DNA from: Shinella fusca
Lineage (GTDB): Bacteria; Pseudomonadota; Alphaproteobacteria; Rhizobiales; Rhizobiaceae
Reading direction: 5' to 3'
Length of the DNA stretch: 64,000 bases
Assembly: GCF_014203155.1 (NCBI RefSeq)
Contig: NZ_JACHIK010000011.1
Location: 1-64,000, forward strand
The notes below the pieces were generated by a model that was not told the DNA's origin, searched no databases, and worked only from the letters and a program-made list of their open reading frames with translations. Numbering within the stretch: position 1 is the stretch's first letter; every line of letters starts with the position of its first letter. This document shows positions 56,306 through 64,000 of this stretch, piece by piece. The translations under genes were made by a program, and so were the position numbers.

Positions 56306-56704
56306 TCAGTCGTCGTCCTGCTTGTAGGCGATGTGCTGGTCGATGAGATCGTAGATGGAATTGTCCGCGGCCTCGCGGTCCTCGGCGCTGCGGGCTTCCT
56401 TCCGGTGCTCTTCCATGCGGTCGCCCTTGGTGCGCTCGCGCACCACGCGCATCTCGTGCATCTGCTGCACGTTGGCCAGCATCTGGTCCTGCTGCTGCAG
56501 GCGGCTGTACTGGCCGGAATAGTGGCGCGAGAAGCTGCGGTGCACGGGCTCCAGCGAGGCGATGGCCTCGGCCACCACGTCCATCGTCTCGGCCACCTCC
56601 TGGCGCTGGCGCGTCGTGTTGGCAAGGTCGATCTCGGCCATCTTCTCCAGGTGCCGCTGCACGCTCACGAGGCGCTTCAGCTTCTCCGACCGGCTCTGCG
56701 CCAT
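56306..56704 (-). CDS. FliJ-like coiled-coil protein
   Basis: A 132-residue, highly charged coiled coil (LKRLVSVQRHLEKMAEIDLANT, RQRQEVAETMDVV, and a Gln-rich QYSRLQQQDQMLANVQQMHEMR). Size and character fit FliJ, the stalk of the flagellar export ATPase. It lies one base after fliR. Any small coiled-coil export chaperone is also possible. Confidence 0.7.
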   Translation of the reverse strand: MAQSRSEKLKRLVSVQRHLEKMAEIDLANTTRQRQEVAETMDVVAEAIASLEPVHRSFSRHYSGQYSRLQQQDQMLANVQQMHEMRVVRERTKGDRMEEHRKEARSAEDREAADNSIYDLIDQHIAYKQDDD

Positions 56705-56705
56705 G

Positions 56706-57458
56706 CTACTCCCCCCGGAAGACCGGCAGGAAGCCGGCGGTGAATATTTCCAGCAGCGAGGAAACGCCGAAATAGAGCAGGATCATGCCGCCGATGATGA
56801 GGAAGGGCAGCGAGATGAAGTAGATCGGGATCTGCGGCGCCAGCTTGTTGATGAGGCCGATCGTGACGTTGAAGACGAGGCCGTAGAGGATGAAGGGGCT
56901 CGCCAGCCGCAGCATGATCATGAAGGTCTGGCTCAGCGTGTCGGTGAGCGTGATCAGCGCGCTTTGCGGGTTGAAGCCGGCGCCGAGCGGCATGACGGAA
57001 TAGGAATCGACCAGCGCCCGCATGACGACATGATGGAAATCGAGCAGGAACAGCACCATGAGGGCGCAGAAGGACAGGAGGTTCGTCAGCTGGTTCTCCG
57101 CCGTCTCCTCCAGCACGTCCGGCGTCGGCGGCGCGTTGAAGCCCATCATCATGGTCAGCACTGTGCCGGCGAACTGCAGGCCGAGCACGTAGTAGCGGGC
57201 GATGAGGCCGATCACCGCGCCGGTCAGCGTCTCGAAGGCGATCATGGAAAGGTAGCCGTCGAGCGAGCCGCTGGCGCGCGGATAGATCGTGTCCCACATG
57301 ATCGGCAGGATCGCCATGGAAACCGCCACCGACACGAAGAGGCGGATCTGCATGGGAATGCGCGCGGAGGAGAACCCCGGCATCAGCATGAAGCATCCGC
57401 CGACACGGCAGAAGGCGGCAAACAGCGCCAGCACCGTGCCTTCGGGATCCGTGATCAT
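56706..57458 (-). CDS. fliR: Flagellar biosynthesis protein FliR
   Basis: A 250-residue inner-membrane protein with about six helices. It is part of the export gate with FliP, FliQ and FlhA. The segments [23 protein letters not shown] and [23 protein letters not shown] are typical. Its ATG overlaps the flhA stop (ATGA). Confidence 0.93.
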   Translation of the reverse strand: MITDPEGTVLALFAAFCRVGGCFMLMPGFSSARIPMQIRLFVSVAVSMAILPIMWDTIYPRASGSLDGYLSMIAFETLTGAVIGLIARYYVLGLQFAGTVLTMMMGFNAPPTPDVLEETAENQLTNLLSFCALMVLFLLDFHHVVMRALVDSYSVMPLGAGFNPQSALITLTDTLSQTFMIMLRLASPFILYGLVFNVTIGLINKLAPQIPIYFISLPFLIIGGMILLYFGVSSLLEIFTAGFLPVFRGE

Positions 57459-59542
57459 GAGATGGAGCCGAGAATCTTGATCTCGATGCCCTTGGCAAGC
57501 TCGACATGCGAGAGAACCGGCAATGTGGCGAAGAGGCGCTCGATGATCATGCGCACATAAGAGCGGGATTCGGGCGAGGTGACCAGCACAAACGGCGTGC
57601 CGCGGTCGAGAAACTCACGGATAACCCGGGTCGCCTGCTCGGAGAACTCCTCGAGCTGGCGCGGGTCGATGTCGAACTCGACGATCTCGCCCTTGGAGTC
57701 GCGCTTGAGCGCCTGGTGGAAGACCATGTCCCACTTGTTGCCGAGGCGCAGAACCGGCAGCACGCCGTTCTCGGCAAGGTCGCCGCAGATCTGCTGCGAC
57801 ATGCGGATGCGCACATGCTCGACGATCTGCTCGGTCTTGCGCACATGCGGGGCGAGCTCGGCGACCGCTTCGAGGATGAGGTGCAGGTTGCGGATGGAGA
57901 CACGCTCGGCAAGCAGCAGCTTGAGCACGGCCTGCAGGCCCGAATAGGACATGTGCGAGGAGCAGATCTCGTCGGCGAGCTTGCGGTATTCCGGGTCGAG
58001 CCGCTCGATCAGCACCTTCACGTCCTTGTAGGAGAGAAGCTGCGGCAGGTTGTTGCGGATGACTTCCGAAAGGTGCGTCAGCACGACCGAGACGTTGTCG
58101 ATCGGGTGGAAGCCCTCGCGGCGCAGGTCGTCTGCGAAGGTTTCCAGGATCGAGACGGCCGGCATGCCGAAGGCGGGCTCGCGGATATCGTCGCCCGGCA
58201 CGCTCGGCTTTCGACCGCCGCCGGTGACGACCAGCACTTCGCCGACGCGCACGATGTTGGACGCGACTGTCGTGCCGTGGATGCGGATCTGGTAGGATTT
58301 GTCTGGAATGGAGATGTCGTCGGAGACCTTGATCTCCGGCACGACGAAACCGTATTGCCCGGCGAATTTCTTGCGCATCTTGCCGACGCGGAACGCCAGT
58401 TCCTGGTGCGCACCGAGAAGGCGCGTGGAGACCTGCTTGCCGAGGAGGAGCTCGATCTCCGCGGTCTTCAGCACGGACTTGACCGAATCCTTCTCCTGGT
58501 CGCGCGAGGCCTGGACCTCGCGGGCCTCCTGCTCGCGCTTGACGCGGCTTTCCTCGGCGATGCGGCGCGGAATGACCCAGCTGCCGAAGGCCATGACGCC
58601 GCCGAGCATGGCGAAGGGAATGAGCGGCAGGCCCGGCATGATGGCGAGCAGGAACATGAGGCCGGCGGCCACGAGAAGCGCGCGCGGATAGCCGGAAAGC
58701 TGGTTGACGACCGCCTGGTCGGTGGAGCCGGCCGTGCCGCCGCGCGAAACGATGAGGCCGGCGGCGAGCGAAACGATGAGCGCGGGGATCTGCGAGACAA
58801 GACCGTCGCCGACCGAGAGCTTCACGAAGACGTCGGCGGCTTCCGAAAGCTCCATGCCGTGGCGGAAATAGCCGATGACGATGCCGCCGAAGACGTTGAT
58901 GGCGGTGATGATGAGGCCGGCGATGGCATCGCCCCGCACGAATTTCGAGGCGCCGTCCATCGAGCCGAAGAACGAGCTTTCCTCTTCCAGCTCGCGGCGG
59001 CGCACCTGCGCCTGCTTCTCGTCGATGAGGCCGGCGGAAAGGTCGGCGTCGATCGACATCTGCTTGCCGGGGATGGCGTCGAGGGTGAAGCGGGCGCCCA
59101 CTTCCGCGATACGCGTCGCGCCCTTGGTGATGACGATGAAGTTCACCACGATCAGGATCATGAAGACGATGAGGCCGATGACGAAATCGCCGGACATGAC
59201 GAGGCTGGCAAAGCCGGCGATGACGCCGCCGGCCGCGTTGTGGCCCTCGTTGCCGTGCGACAGGATCACGCGCGTCGTCGCGATGTTGAGCGACAGGCGC
59301 ACCATGGTCGCAATCAGCAGGACCGTCGGGAAGGACGAGAAGTCGAGCGGCCGCTGGATCCACAGCGCGACCATGAGGATGAGCACGGAGAAGGCGATCG
59401 AGAAGGCAAGGCCGATGTCGATCATGAAGGCCGGGATCGGCAGGAACAGGATCGACAGGATCGTCAGGATGCCTACGGCGAACGCGATATCGCGGAACTT
59501 GAGGCCGACCTTCGGAAGGTTGATTGCCGGTACTTGTGCCAT
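57455..59542 (-). CDS. flhA: Flagellar biosynthesis protein FlhA
   Basis: A 695-residue component of the flagellar type III export gate. Eight membrane helices (about residues 18-325) include the conserved cytoplasmic FHIPEP loop region ([21 protein letters not shown]), followed by a large cytoplasmic domain that docks substrates. AGAPA-like linkers and the C-terminal helix set are complete, so the gene is full length. Confidence 0.96.
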   Translation of the reverse strand: MAQVPAINLPKVGLKFRDIAFAVGILTILSILFLPIPAFMIDIGLAFSIAFSVLILMVALWIQRPLDFSSFPTVLLIATMVRLSLNIATTRVILSHGNEGHNAAGGVIAGFASLVMSGDFVIGLIVFMILIVVNFIVITKGATRIAEVGARFTLDAIPGKQMSIDADLSAGLIDEKQAQVRRRELEEESSFFGSMDGASKFVRGDAIAGLIITAINVFGGIVIGYFRHGMELSEAADVFVKLSVGDGLVSQIPALIVSLAAGLIVSRGGTAGSTDQAVVNQLSGYPRALLVAAGLMFLLAIMPGLPLIPFAMLGGVMAFGSWVIPRRIAEESRVKREQEAREVQASRDQEKDSVKSVLKTAEIELLLGKQVSTRLLGAHQELAFRVGKMRKKFAGQYGFVVPEIKVSDDISIPDKSYQIRIHGTTVASNIVRVGEVLVVTGGGRKPSVPGDDIREPAFGMPAVSILETFADDLRREGFHPIDNVSVVLTHLSEVIRNNLPQLLSYKDVKVLIERLDPEYRKLADEICSSHMSYSGLQAVLKLLLAERVSIRNLHLILEAVAELAPHVRKTEQIVEHVRIRMSQQICGDLAENGVLPVLRLGNKWDMVFHQALKRDSKGEIVEFDIDPRQLEEFSEQATRVIREFLDRGTPFVLVTSPESRSYVRMIIERLFATLPVLSHVELAKGIEIKILGSIS

Positions 59543-59640
59543 CTGAATGCTTCCCGTCTCGTCATGAGAGGCGGCGGCGCGCCACGCACGCCGCCCATTT
59601 CACCCGATGACCTACAGGGCGAAGCTTGCGCGAGGGTGGG

Positions 59641-59907
59641 CTAGAAGCCGCTTTGTATTCGCGAGAAGACGAGGTCGGTGAAGATGGAGATCTGGGCGCC
59701 GATGAAGGGGGCGGAGATCGCGATGGTGACGAAGATCGCGAGGATCTTCGGGACGAAGGTGAGGGTCATTTCCTGCACCTGCGTCAGCGCCTGGATGAAG
59801 GCGATGGTGACGCCCACGAGCATGGCGGCGAGCACGGCCGGGCCGGAGGCCACGATGACCGTCCAGATGGCTGCCTGCGCTATATCGAGGGCGTCTGCCT
59901 CATTCAC
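59641..59907 (-). CDS. fliQ: Flagellar biosynthesis protein FliQ
   Basis: An 88-residue protein with two membrane helices (about 15-38 and 51-73) and the family motif FIQALTQVQEMTLTFVPKI between them. Export-gate component. It starts at a GTG nine bases after flgD; the ribosome-binding site is weak, so translation may depend on flgD. Confidence 0.94.
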   Translation of the reverse strand: MNEADALDIAQAAIWTVIVASGPAVLAAMLVGVTIAFIQALTQVQEMTLTFVPKILAIFVTIAISAPFIGAQISIFTDLVFSRIQSGF

Positions 59908-59916
59908 GGAATAGGA

Positions 59917-60333
59917 TCACTTCACGGTTACGCCGGGTCCGACGACGATCTTCTCGCCCGAATCAAGCGTCGCAACGATACCGTCATTGTATAGCGCGAC
60001 TTCCTTGACGACGCCAGAAACCTTGCCGTCATCGCTGGTGACCGTGCGGCCGATGACGGAATTGGCTTCCTGCAGCGAGGTGCGCTGGAGAAGGCTTTCC
60101 AGGTTCTTGTTCGTCTTGATGGTCTGCTCGACCTGCGAGAAGGTCGCAAGCTGCGCCATCTGCTGGCTGGCGTCCATCGGCTCGGTGGGATCCTGGTTCT
60201 TCATCTGCGCCACGAGCAGCTTCAGGAAGCTCTCGTAGTTCAGCGTCGCCTTGCTGGAATCGGTGCCGGCGTCGGCGCCCGTCACGCTCGGGATATAGCC
60301 TGAAGAGGTGGTGGAACCGACAGCGTCTACCAT
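59917..60333 (-). CDS. flgD: Flagellar hook capping protein FlgD
   Basis: A 138-residue protein with the FlgD N-terminal motif ([20 protein letters not shown], then [13 protein letters not shown]). It is short: the usual C-terminal hook-cap domains are reduced to a small region ([22 protein letters not shown]). It caps the growing hook. Its start overlaps the flbT end by seven bases. Confidence 0.93.
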   Translation of the reverse strand: MVDAVGSTTSSGYIPSVTGADAGTDSSKATLNYESFLKLLVAQMKNQDPTEPMDASQQMAQLATFSQVEQTIKTNKNLESLLQRTSLQEANSVIGRTVTSDDGKVSGVVKEVALYNDGIVATLDSGEKIVVGPGVTVK

Positions 60334-60773
60334 GGTGCGATCTCCCTGCGGATCTGTTCGACCGTTGCCGGCGTCAATTCCTGGTTGTTGAGGATGCGAT
60401 CTTCGATCGGGTAAAGGGCGCGGATGGCCTTCAGGGCCTCGAAGGCGCGGCCCTGCGTGACGAGCGCGTCGACGCGCTTCAGCTCGGCCAGCACCTCCTC
60501 GTTCTTGAAGCAGGTGAGCAGCATGATGACCGACTTGCGGAACATGGCGATCGACTGCTCGGCGCCTTCCGGGTTGATCAGCGACATCTGCGCGATGAAA
60601 TAGAGCTGGCGGAGCGGCGTGGTGGCCTGTTCCGGCTGCAGGACGTGGTTTTCCAGAAGGAAGGTCACATCGTTCAGGAATTCGATCGCGACCTTGCGAT
60701 CGACCCGAAGGACCGCGCCGTTGACGAAAATGCGCTCACCGGACTTCAGCGATATACGCAGCGTACTTTTCAT
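60327..60773 (-). CDS. flbT: Flagellar biosynthesis repressor FlbT
   Basis: A 148-residue protein of the FlbT family ([37 protein letters not shown] opening). In Caulobacter FlbT binds flagellin mRNA and limits its translation until the hook is built. It is encoded next to its partner flaF, with overlapping ends on both sides (flaF before, flgD after). Confidence 0.94.
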   Translation of the reverse strand: MKSTLRISLKSGERIFVNGAVLRVDRKVAIEFLNDVTFLLENHVLQPEQATTPLRQLYFIAQMSLINPEGAEQSIAMFRKSVIMLLTCFKNEEVLAELKRVDALVTQGRAFEALKAIRALYPIEDRILNNQELTPATVEQIRREIAPW

Positions 60774-61114
60774 TTGATGCCATCCTTGATGATGGTGGTG
60801 ATGTCGATGATGCCCTGGAAATTCGTGGATTCGCGTTTGCGGATCTTTTCGATCTCCTTGAGAATCCAGATGGCAATCGAGATGAGATTGGCCCGAAGCT
60901 CGTCTTCGAGTTCGTTTTCGGGATCGCCGAGATCCTCGATGAACCGGATCCAGACCCGGCGGGTGAAATAGACGGCTTCCACCGTGGCCTTGCCGCCGTC
61001 GGACTCCATTGCCGCCTTCAGGAGCGCTATCGACCGCTCGAGGACCTGCCGTTCCCGATCCTTCGAGACGGCGACCCCTTCCTCCATGATCTCGGCATAT
61101 GAAAACTGGTACAT
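60770..61114 (-). CDS. flaF: Flagellar biosynthesis regulator FlaF
   Basis: A 114-residue protein with the FlaF pattern ([50 protein letters not shown]). With FlbT it controls flagellin synthesis and secretion. Its stop overlaps the flbT start (ATGA). Confidence 0.94.
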   Translation of the reverse strand: MYQFSYAEIMEEGVAVSKDRERQVLERSIALLKAAMESDGGKATVEAVYFTRRVWIRFIEDLGDPENELEDELRANLISIAIWILKEIEKIRKRESTNFQGIIDITTIIKDGIK

Positions 61115-61152
61115 TCAGACATCCTTCATGTGTGTCCGTACCCTCTGGTTCA

Positions 61153-62208
61153 TCAGAGGTAGTTCAGCAGGCTCAGGTTCTGGATCCTCGACGTCAGCGT
61201 GTAGGCGAGCGACAGCTGCGATTCGAGCGTGGTCACACGCGTGGCCGCCTCGTAGGTGTCGATGCCTTCCATGTCCGTGATGCTCGTGTTCAGGATGGTG
61301 ACCTGGGCATCGAGCGAGGTATTGGCCTGGGTGACGCGCGATTCGGAGATGCCGAGCTTGGAACGCTCGCTGTCGACGCCGGCAATGGCCCGGCCCACAT
61401 AGTCGATCGCCGCATCGCTGACCGTCTTGCGCGTCTGCTCGGAAATATCGAGCGCCAGCATCTCGTGGCCGATCACCAGGCCGAGCGCCGTATAGCGGAT
61501 GCCGTCGGCATTGGTGTTGGTCGAGCTCTGCACGGTCTCGGCCGCGCTGATCCGGCTTTCCATGTTCTCGTTGGAGGCGTTCGACCAGTTCGTCTCCCAG
61601 TCGGGGCCCATGAAGCTCGTTTCGAGATCGCCGATGAAGGCCTGCATGTCGGCCGGCGTGATGTTGGCGACGTTCGGGTTCGACTGGTCGAAGCCGAAAT
61701 GGGCGAGGAAGGCGGCATCGAAGGCGGTCTTGGCGTCCGAAGGCGGCGTTTCCTGCAGGTAGTCGTCGAGCGGCATCACGTCGGAATTGATGCCGGCAAA
61801 GAGATATTCGCCGCTGAAGGAGGTGTTCGCGGCGGCCGTGAAGGTCGAAAGCGCATTGCCGAGATTCGTCTTGGCAAGGTCGAGCTGGTCGGCCGAGGTC
61901 ATGCCGGAAAGCGCGATCAGCACTTCCATCGCGTCGTTCGCCGCCGTCGACATCTGGCCGAGCGCTTCCTGCGAGGCGGCAAGGCGCTGCGTCGTCAGCG
62001 CGTTGGTGCTCTTCAGCGATTCCATGCGCTGGAGGTCGCGGTGGAGGTTCAGCGTGCGCGCGGTCTTGGCGCCGAGCACGGCCCCGACATCCGCGTGACG
62101 GCCGGTGACCGTCTCCTCCTGAAGCTGCGTCATCTCCTTCTGCGCCTTGGCCACGGTCAGGCGCATCGTGTTCTGGAGAGACAGGTTGGAAACGAAAGAA
62201 GCCTTCAT
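61153..62208 (-). CDS. flgL: Flagellar hook-associated protein FlgL
   Basis: A 351-residue flagellin-like protein. The N-terminal coiled coil ([34 protein letters not shown]) and C-terminal coiled coil ([20 protein letters not shown]) are typical of the junction protein FlgL (HAP3). It starts three bases after flgK ends. Confidence 0.92.
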   Translation of the reverse strand: MKASFVSNLSLQNTMRLTVAKAQKEMTQLQEETVTGRHADVGAVLGAKTARTLNLHRDLQRMESLKSTNALTTQRLAASQEALGQMSTAANDAMEVLIALSGMTSADQLDLAKTNLGNALSTFTAAANTSFSGEYLFAGINSDVMPLDDYLQETPPSDAKTAFDAAFLAHFGFDQSNPNVANITPADMQAFIGDLETSFMGPDWETNWSNASNENMESRISAAETVQSSTNTNADGIRYTALGLVIGHEMLALDISEQTRKTVSDAAIDYVGRAIAGVDSERSKLGISESRVTQANTSLDAQVTILNTSITDMEGIDTYEAATRVTTLESQLSLAYTLTSRIQNLSLLNYL

Positions 62209-62211
62209 GAC

Positions 62212-63645
62212 TTACCCCGCCGCCTGTAGAAGTGATGTGATCATCTCATCGACCGCCGAGACCAGCTTCGCGGAGGCCTTGTAGGACTGCTCCAGGTCGA
62301 GCAGCAGCGACAGTTCCTCGTCGAGGCTGACGGAGGTCACGTTCTGGAGCGCTTCCTGCGTGCGGCCGAGCAGCGCGTTCTTGTCGTCGCTCGCCGTCGT
62401 CGCCGCGCTGCGGTTCTGTTCCAGCCAGCCGACCGAGCCGGTCGAGAAGGCGAGGATCGTGCCCGTCGTGTCGATCGCCGCTTCCGGCGCGAAGGTCGTC
62501 GGGGTCTCGAACGCCGTCGTGTAGTTGTTCAGCAGGTCGGAGAAGCTGGCGTCGCCGTTGACGTTGTAGGTGGTGTTGATGCCGTCGCGCAGCAGCATGG
62601 CGTTGCCGCCCTGGCTGGTGATGACATCCGGGTTCACCTTGATGACCGTCGAAAGGCCGGGGACGACCGCGGTGACGGTGAGGTCGTCGCCGACGGCAAC
62701 GCCGTTGCGCACGAAGAGCCCGTCGTCACCGTTCTCGGAGAACATGTTGATGAGGCCGCGCGAGATCTCGTCGAGCTGGGCCTGGAAGGTGGGCGCGGTA
62801 TGGTCGCGAAGCTGGAGCAGCGCGGGAAGGGAGCCGCGCGCGCTGGTATTGCCGCCCGTGCCCGCCTGTACCGGCACGCCGTCGATGAGGATCTGGTTGC
62901 CCTCGACCGTCGCCGTATAGGTGGTCGTCGGCTGGAAGCTGACCGCGCGCGGCACCGTCTCGAACAGCACCGTGCCGTCGCTGGTGTAGAGCGCCAGGTC
63001 GTTGTTCGTGCGGGTAACCGTCGTCACGCCGATGATCGAGGAGATGTCGGTCAGCAGCTTGTCGCGCTGGTCGAGCGCGTCGTTGACGTCGGTGCCGGCG
63101 GCCGTGCCCTGCCGGACCTTGTCGTTGTAGGTCTGGAATTCGGAGAGGAGACGGTTGAGCTCCGTCACCGAGGTATCGATGTCCGCATCCGCTTCCGCGC
63201 GCGCCTTCTGGAGGGCGAGCGAGGTGCTGTTCAGCGAGTTCGCGACGTCGACGGCATCCGACACGACGGTCTCGGCCAGCGAGACCTCGTTCGGCTTGTC
63301 GGCGAAGGTCTGGAGGTTGTCGCGCAGCTTGGCGAGATAGGTCGACGGCGAGAGCTCGTAGTCCTCCCCGCCGAGCATCATCTTCATCTGCGTGAGGCCG
63401 GAGAGCAGCGTGTCCTGGCCGGAGGACTTGGAGATCGAGAGCAGGTTCTGCTTCAGCAGCGCCTCGTTCTGCGCGCGCTGCGTTTCCACCACCGTGGCGC
63501 CGGAAGACGCGGTGGCGAGGACCGCCGCGCGGCGGGCGTAGTTCGGGTTGCTCGCATTGGCAATGTTCTTCGACGCGACGGCCGATTGCAGGCCCACGTT
63601 GGAGAAGCTGGACTGAGCAGTCTTCATTGCTGCTGTAAGCGACAT
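62212..63645 (-). CDS. flgK: Flagellar hook-associated protein FlgK
   Basis: A 477-residue HAP1 protein that joins hook and filament. It has the family opening (SLTAAMKTAQSSFSNVGLQSAVASKNIANASNPNYARRAAV), a central region with QRDKLLTDISSIIGV, and the C-terminal LSLLLDLEQSYKASAKLVSAVDEMITSLL coiled coil. Followed immediately by flgL; 44 bases separate it from flgE. Confidence 0.93.
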   Translation of the reverse strand: MSLTAAMKTAQSSFSNVGLQSAVASKNIANASNPNYARRAAVLATASSGATVVETQRAQNEALLKQNLLSISKSSGQDTLLSGLTQMKMMLGGEDYELSPSTYLAKLRDNLQTFADKPNEVSLAETVVSDAVDVANSLNSTSLALQKARAEADADIDTSVTELNRLLSEFQTYNDKVRQGTAAGTDVNDALDQRDKLLTDISSIIGVTTVTRTNNDLALYTSDGTVLFETVPRAVSFQPTTTYTATVEGNQILIDGVPVQAGTGGNTSARGSLPALLQLRDHTAPTFQAQLDEISRGLINMFSENGDDGLFVRNGVAVGDDLTVTAVVPGLSTVIKVNPDVITSQGGNAMLLRDGINTTYNVNGDASFSDLLNNYTTAFETPTTFAPEAAIDTTGTILAFSTGSVGWLEQNRSAATTASDDKNALLGRTQEALQNVTSVSLDEELSLLLDLEQSYKASAKLVSAVDEMITSLLQAAG

Positions 63646-63689
63646 CGGATCTACCTAACTCTCGAATGCACGCGGTGGCTTCAGGCCGC

Positions 63690-64000
63690 CTATCTCTTGA
63701 GGTTGACGAGGACTTCCATGAGTTCGGAGCCGGTCTGGAAGACCTTGGAATTCGCAGTGTAGTTTCGCTGCGACTCGATCATGCTCGTCAGTTCCTCGGC
63801 GATATCCACGTTGGAATCCTCCAGCGCGCCGGACAGGATCGTGCCGTAGCCGCCGTTGCCGGCGTACCCCATGACGACCACGCCCGAATCCGGGCTCTGC
63901 GTATAGACGTTGCCGGGCAGCGGCTTGAGGTTGTCCGGGCTCTGCACGTTGGCCATGGCGATACGGTATTTCGGCGCCATGTCGCCGTTCTCGTACTTGA
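63690..64000 (-). CDS. flgE: Flagellar hook protein FlgE (C-terminal part)
   Basis: Only the last 102 codons are in the window; the frame stays open to the right edge. The end matches FlgE and other axial proteins: YAGNGGYGTILSGALEDSNVDIAEELTSMIESQRNYTANSKVFQTGSELMEVLVNLKR covers the conserved C-terminal helix. Hook protein forms the flexible joint outside the cell. It leads the run flgE-flgK-flgL-flaF-flbT-flgD-fliQ. Confidence 0.9.
   Translation of the reverse strand, partial: KYENGDMAPKYRIAMANVQSPDNLKPLPGNVYTQSPDSGVVVMGYAGNGGYGTILSGALEDSNVDIAEELTSMIESQRNYTANSKVFQTGSELMEVLVNLKR

Overview
The window is a chromosomal segment of a high-GC alphaproteobacterium of the Rhizobiaceae, most likely from the Sinorhizobium/Ensifer/Shinella group. 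Three things support this: the repABC-less metabolic gene set with rirA, cbrA, acsA2, potFGHI, aceA, zwf-pgl-edd and aglEFGAK; a flagellar block with flaF, flbT and flgD; and a gene order that closely resembles what I remember of two blocks of the Sinorhizobium meliloti chromosome. I see no phage, insertion sequence, CRISPR array or foreign island.

Layout. 0.2-3.1 kb is a general stress response (GSR) patch. It holds four small stress-type genes (DUF1328, CsbD, a small unknown protein, DUF3309 plus a glycine-zipper lipoprotein) and a nepR/phyR pair. Three promoters match the EcfG form GGAAC-N16-CGTT exactly. 3.1-8.4 kb is a dipeptide ABC transporter, dppABCDF, on the minus strand. 8.8-15.6 kb holds regulators and metabolism: a LuxR-type regulator, a receiver-only response regulator, rirA (iron), mmsA with a divergent LysR gene, an EamA transporter with a TetR gene, tRNA-His and a phasin. 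15.9-19.3 kb is the large PdhS/CbrA cell-cycle histidine kinase, with a perfect CtrA box upstream. The 257-base gap after it holds an exact EcfG promoter and an intrinsic terminator on the minus strand, which together define a candidate stress-induced small RNA of about 145 nt.

19.5-32.2 kb carries acetoacetyl-CoA synthetase, an AsmA-like protein, the putrescine transporter potFGHI, a short-chain acyl regulator divergent from isocitrate lyase (aceA), and another LysR gene. 32.2-39.4 kb has a large chemoreceptor, a tiny membrane protein, an HI0933 flavoprotein, and a glutamine synthetase-like/FAD oxidoreductase pair of the gamma-glutamyl-putrescine type. 39.5-43.7 kb is the Entner-Doudoroff set zwf-pgl-edd. 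44.4-52.2 kb is the alpha-glucoside locus aglEFGAK with its LacI repressor aglR and three operator palindromes. 52.5-54.6 kb holds folD and a WecG/TagA glycosyltransferase. 54.6 kb to the right edge is a minus-strand flagellar block (flgE, flgK, flgL, flaF, flbT, flgD, fliQ, flhA, fliR, a FliJ-like gene, flgJ, a FlgN-like gene and a membrane protein); flgE is cut by the window edge.

How it fits together. Much of the window is nutrient uptake feeding central carbon metabolism: peptides (dpp), putrescine (pot plus the gamma-glutamyl pathway), alpha-glucosides (agl into zwf-pgl-edd), acetoacetate/PHB (acsA2, phasin), and C2 units (aceA). Regulatory circuits are readable for the GSR (EcfG-type promoters), iron (an ICE-like Irr box before rirA), the cell cycle (CtrA box before cbrA) and sugar (AglR operators). 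All three ABC operons carry a strong hairpin directly after the binding-protein gene.
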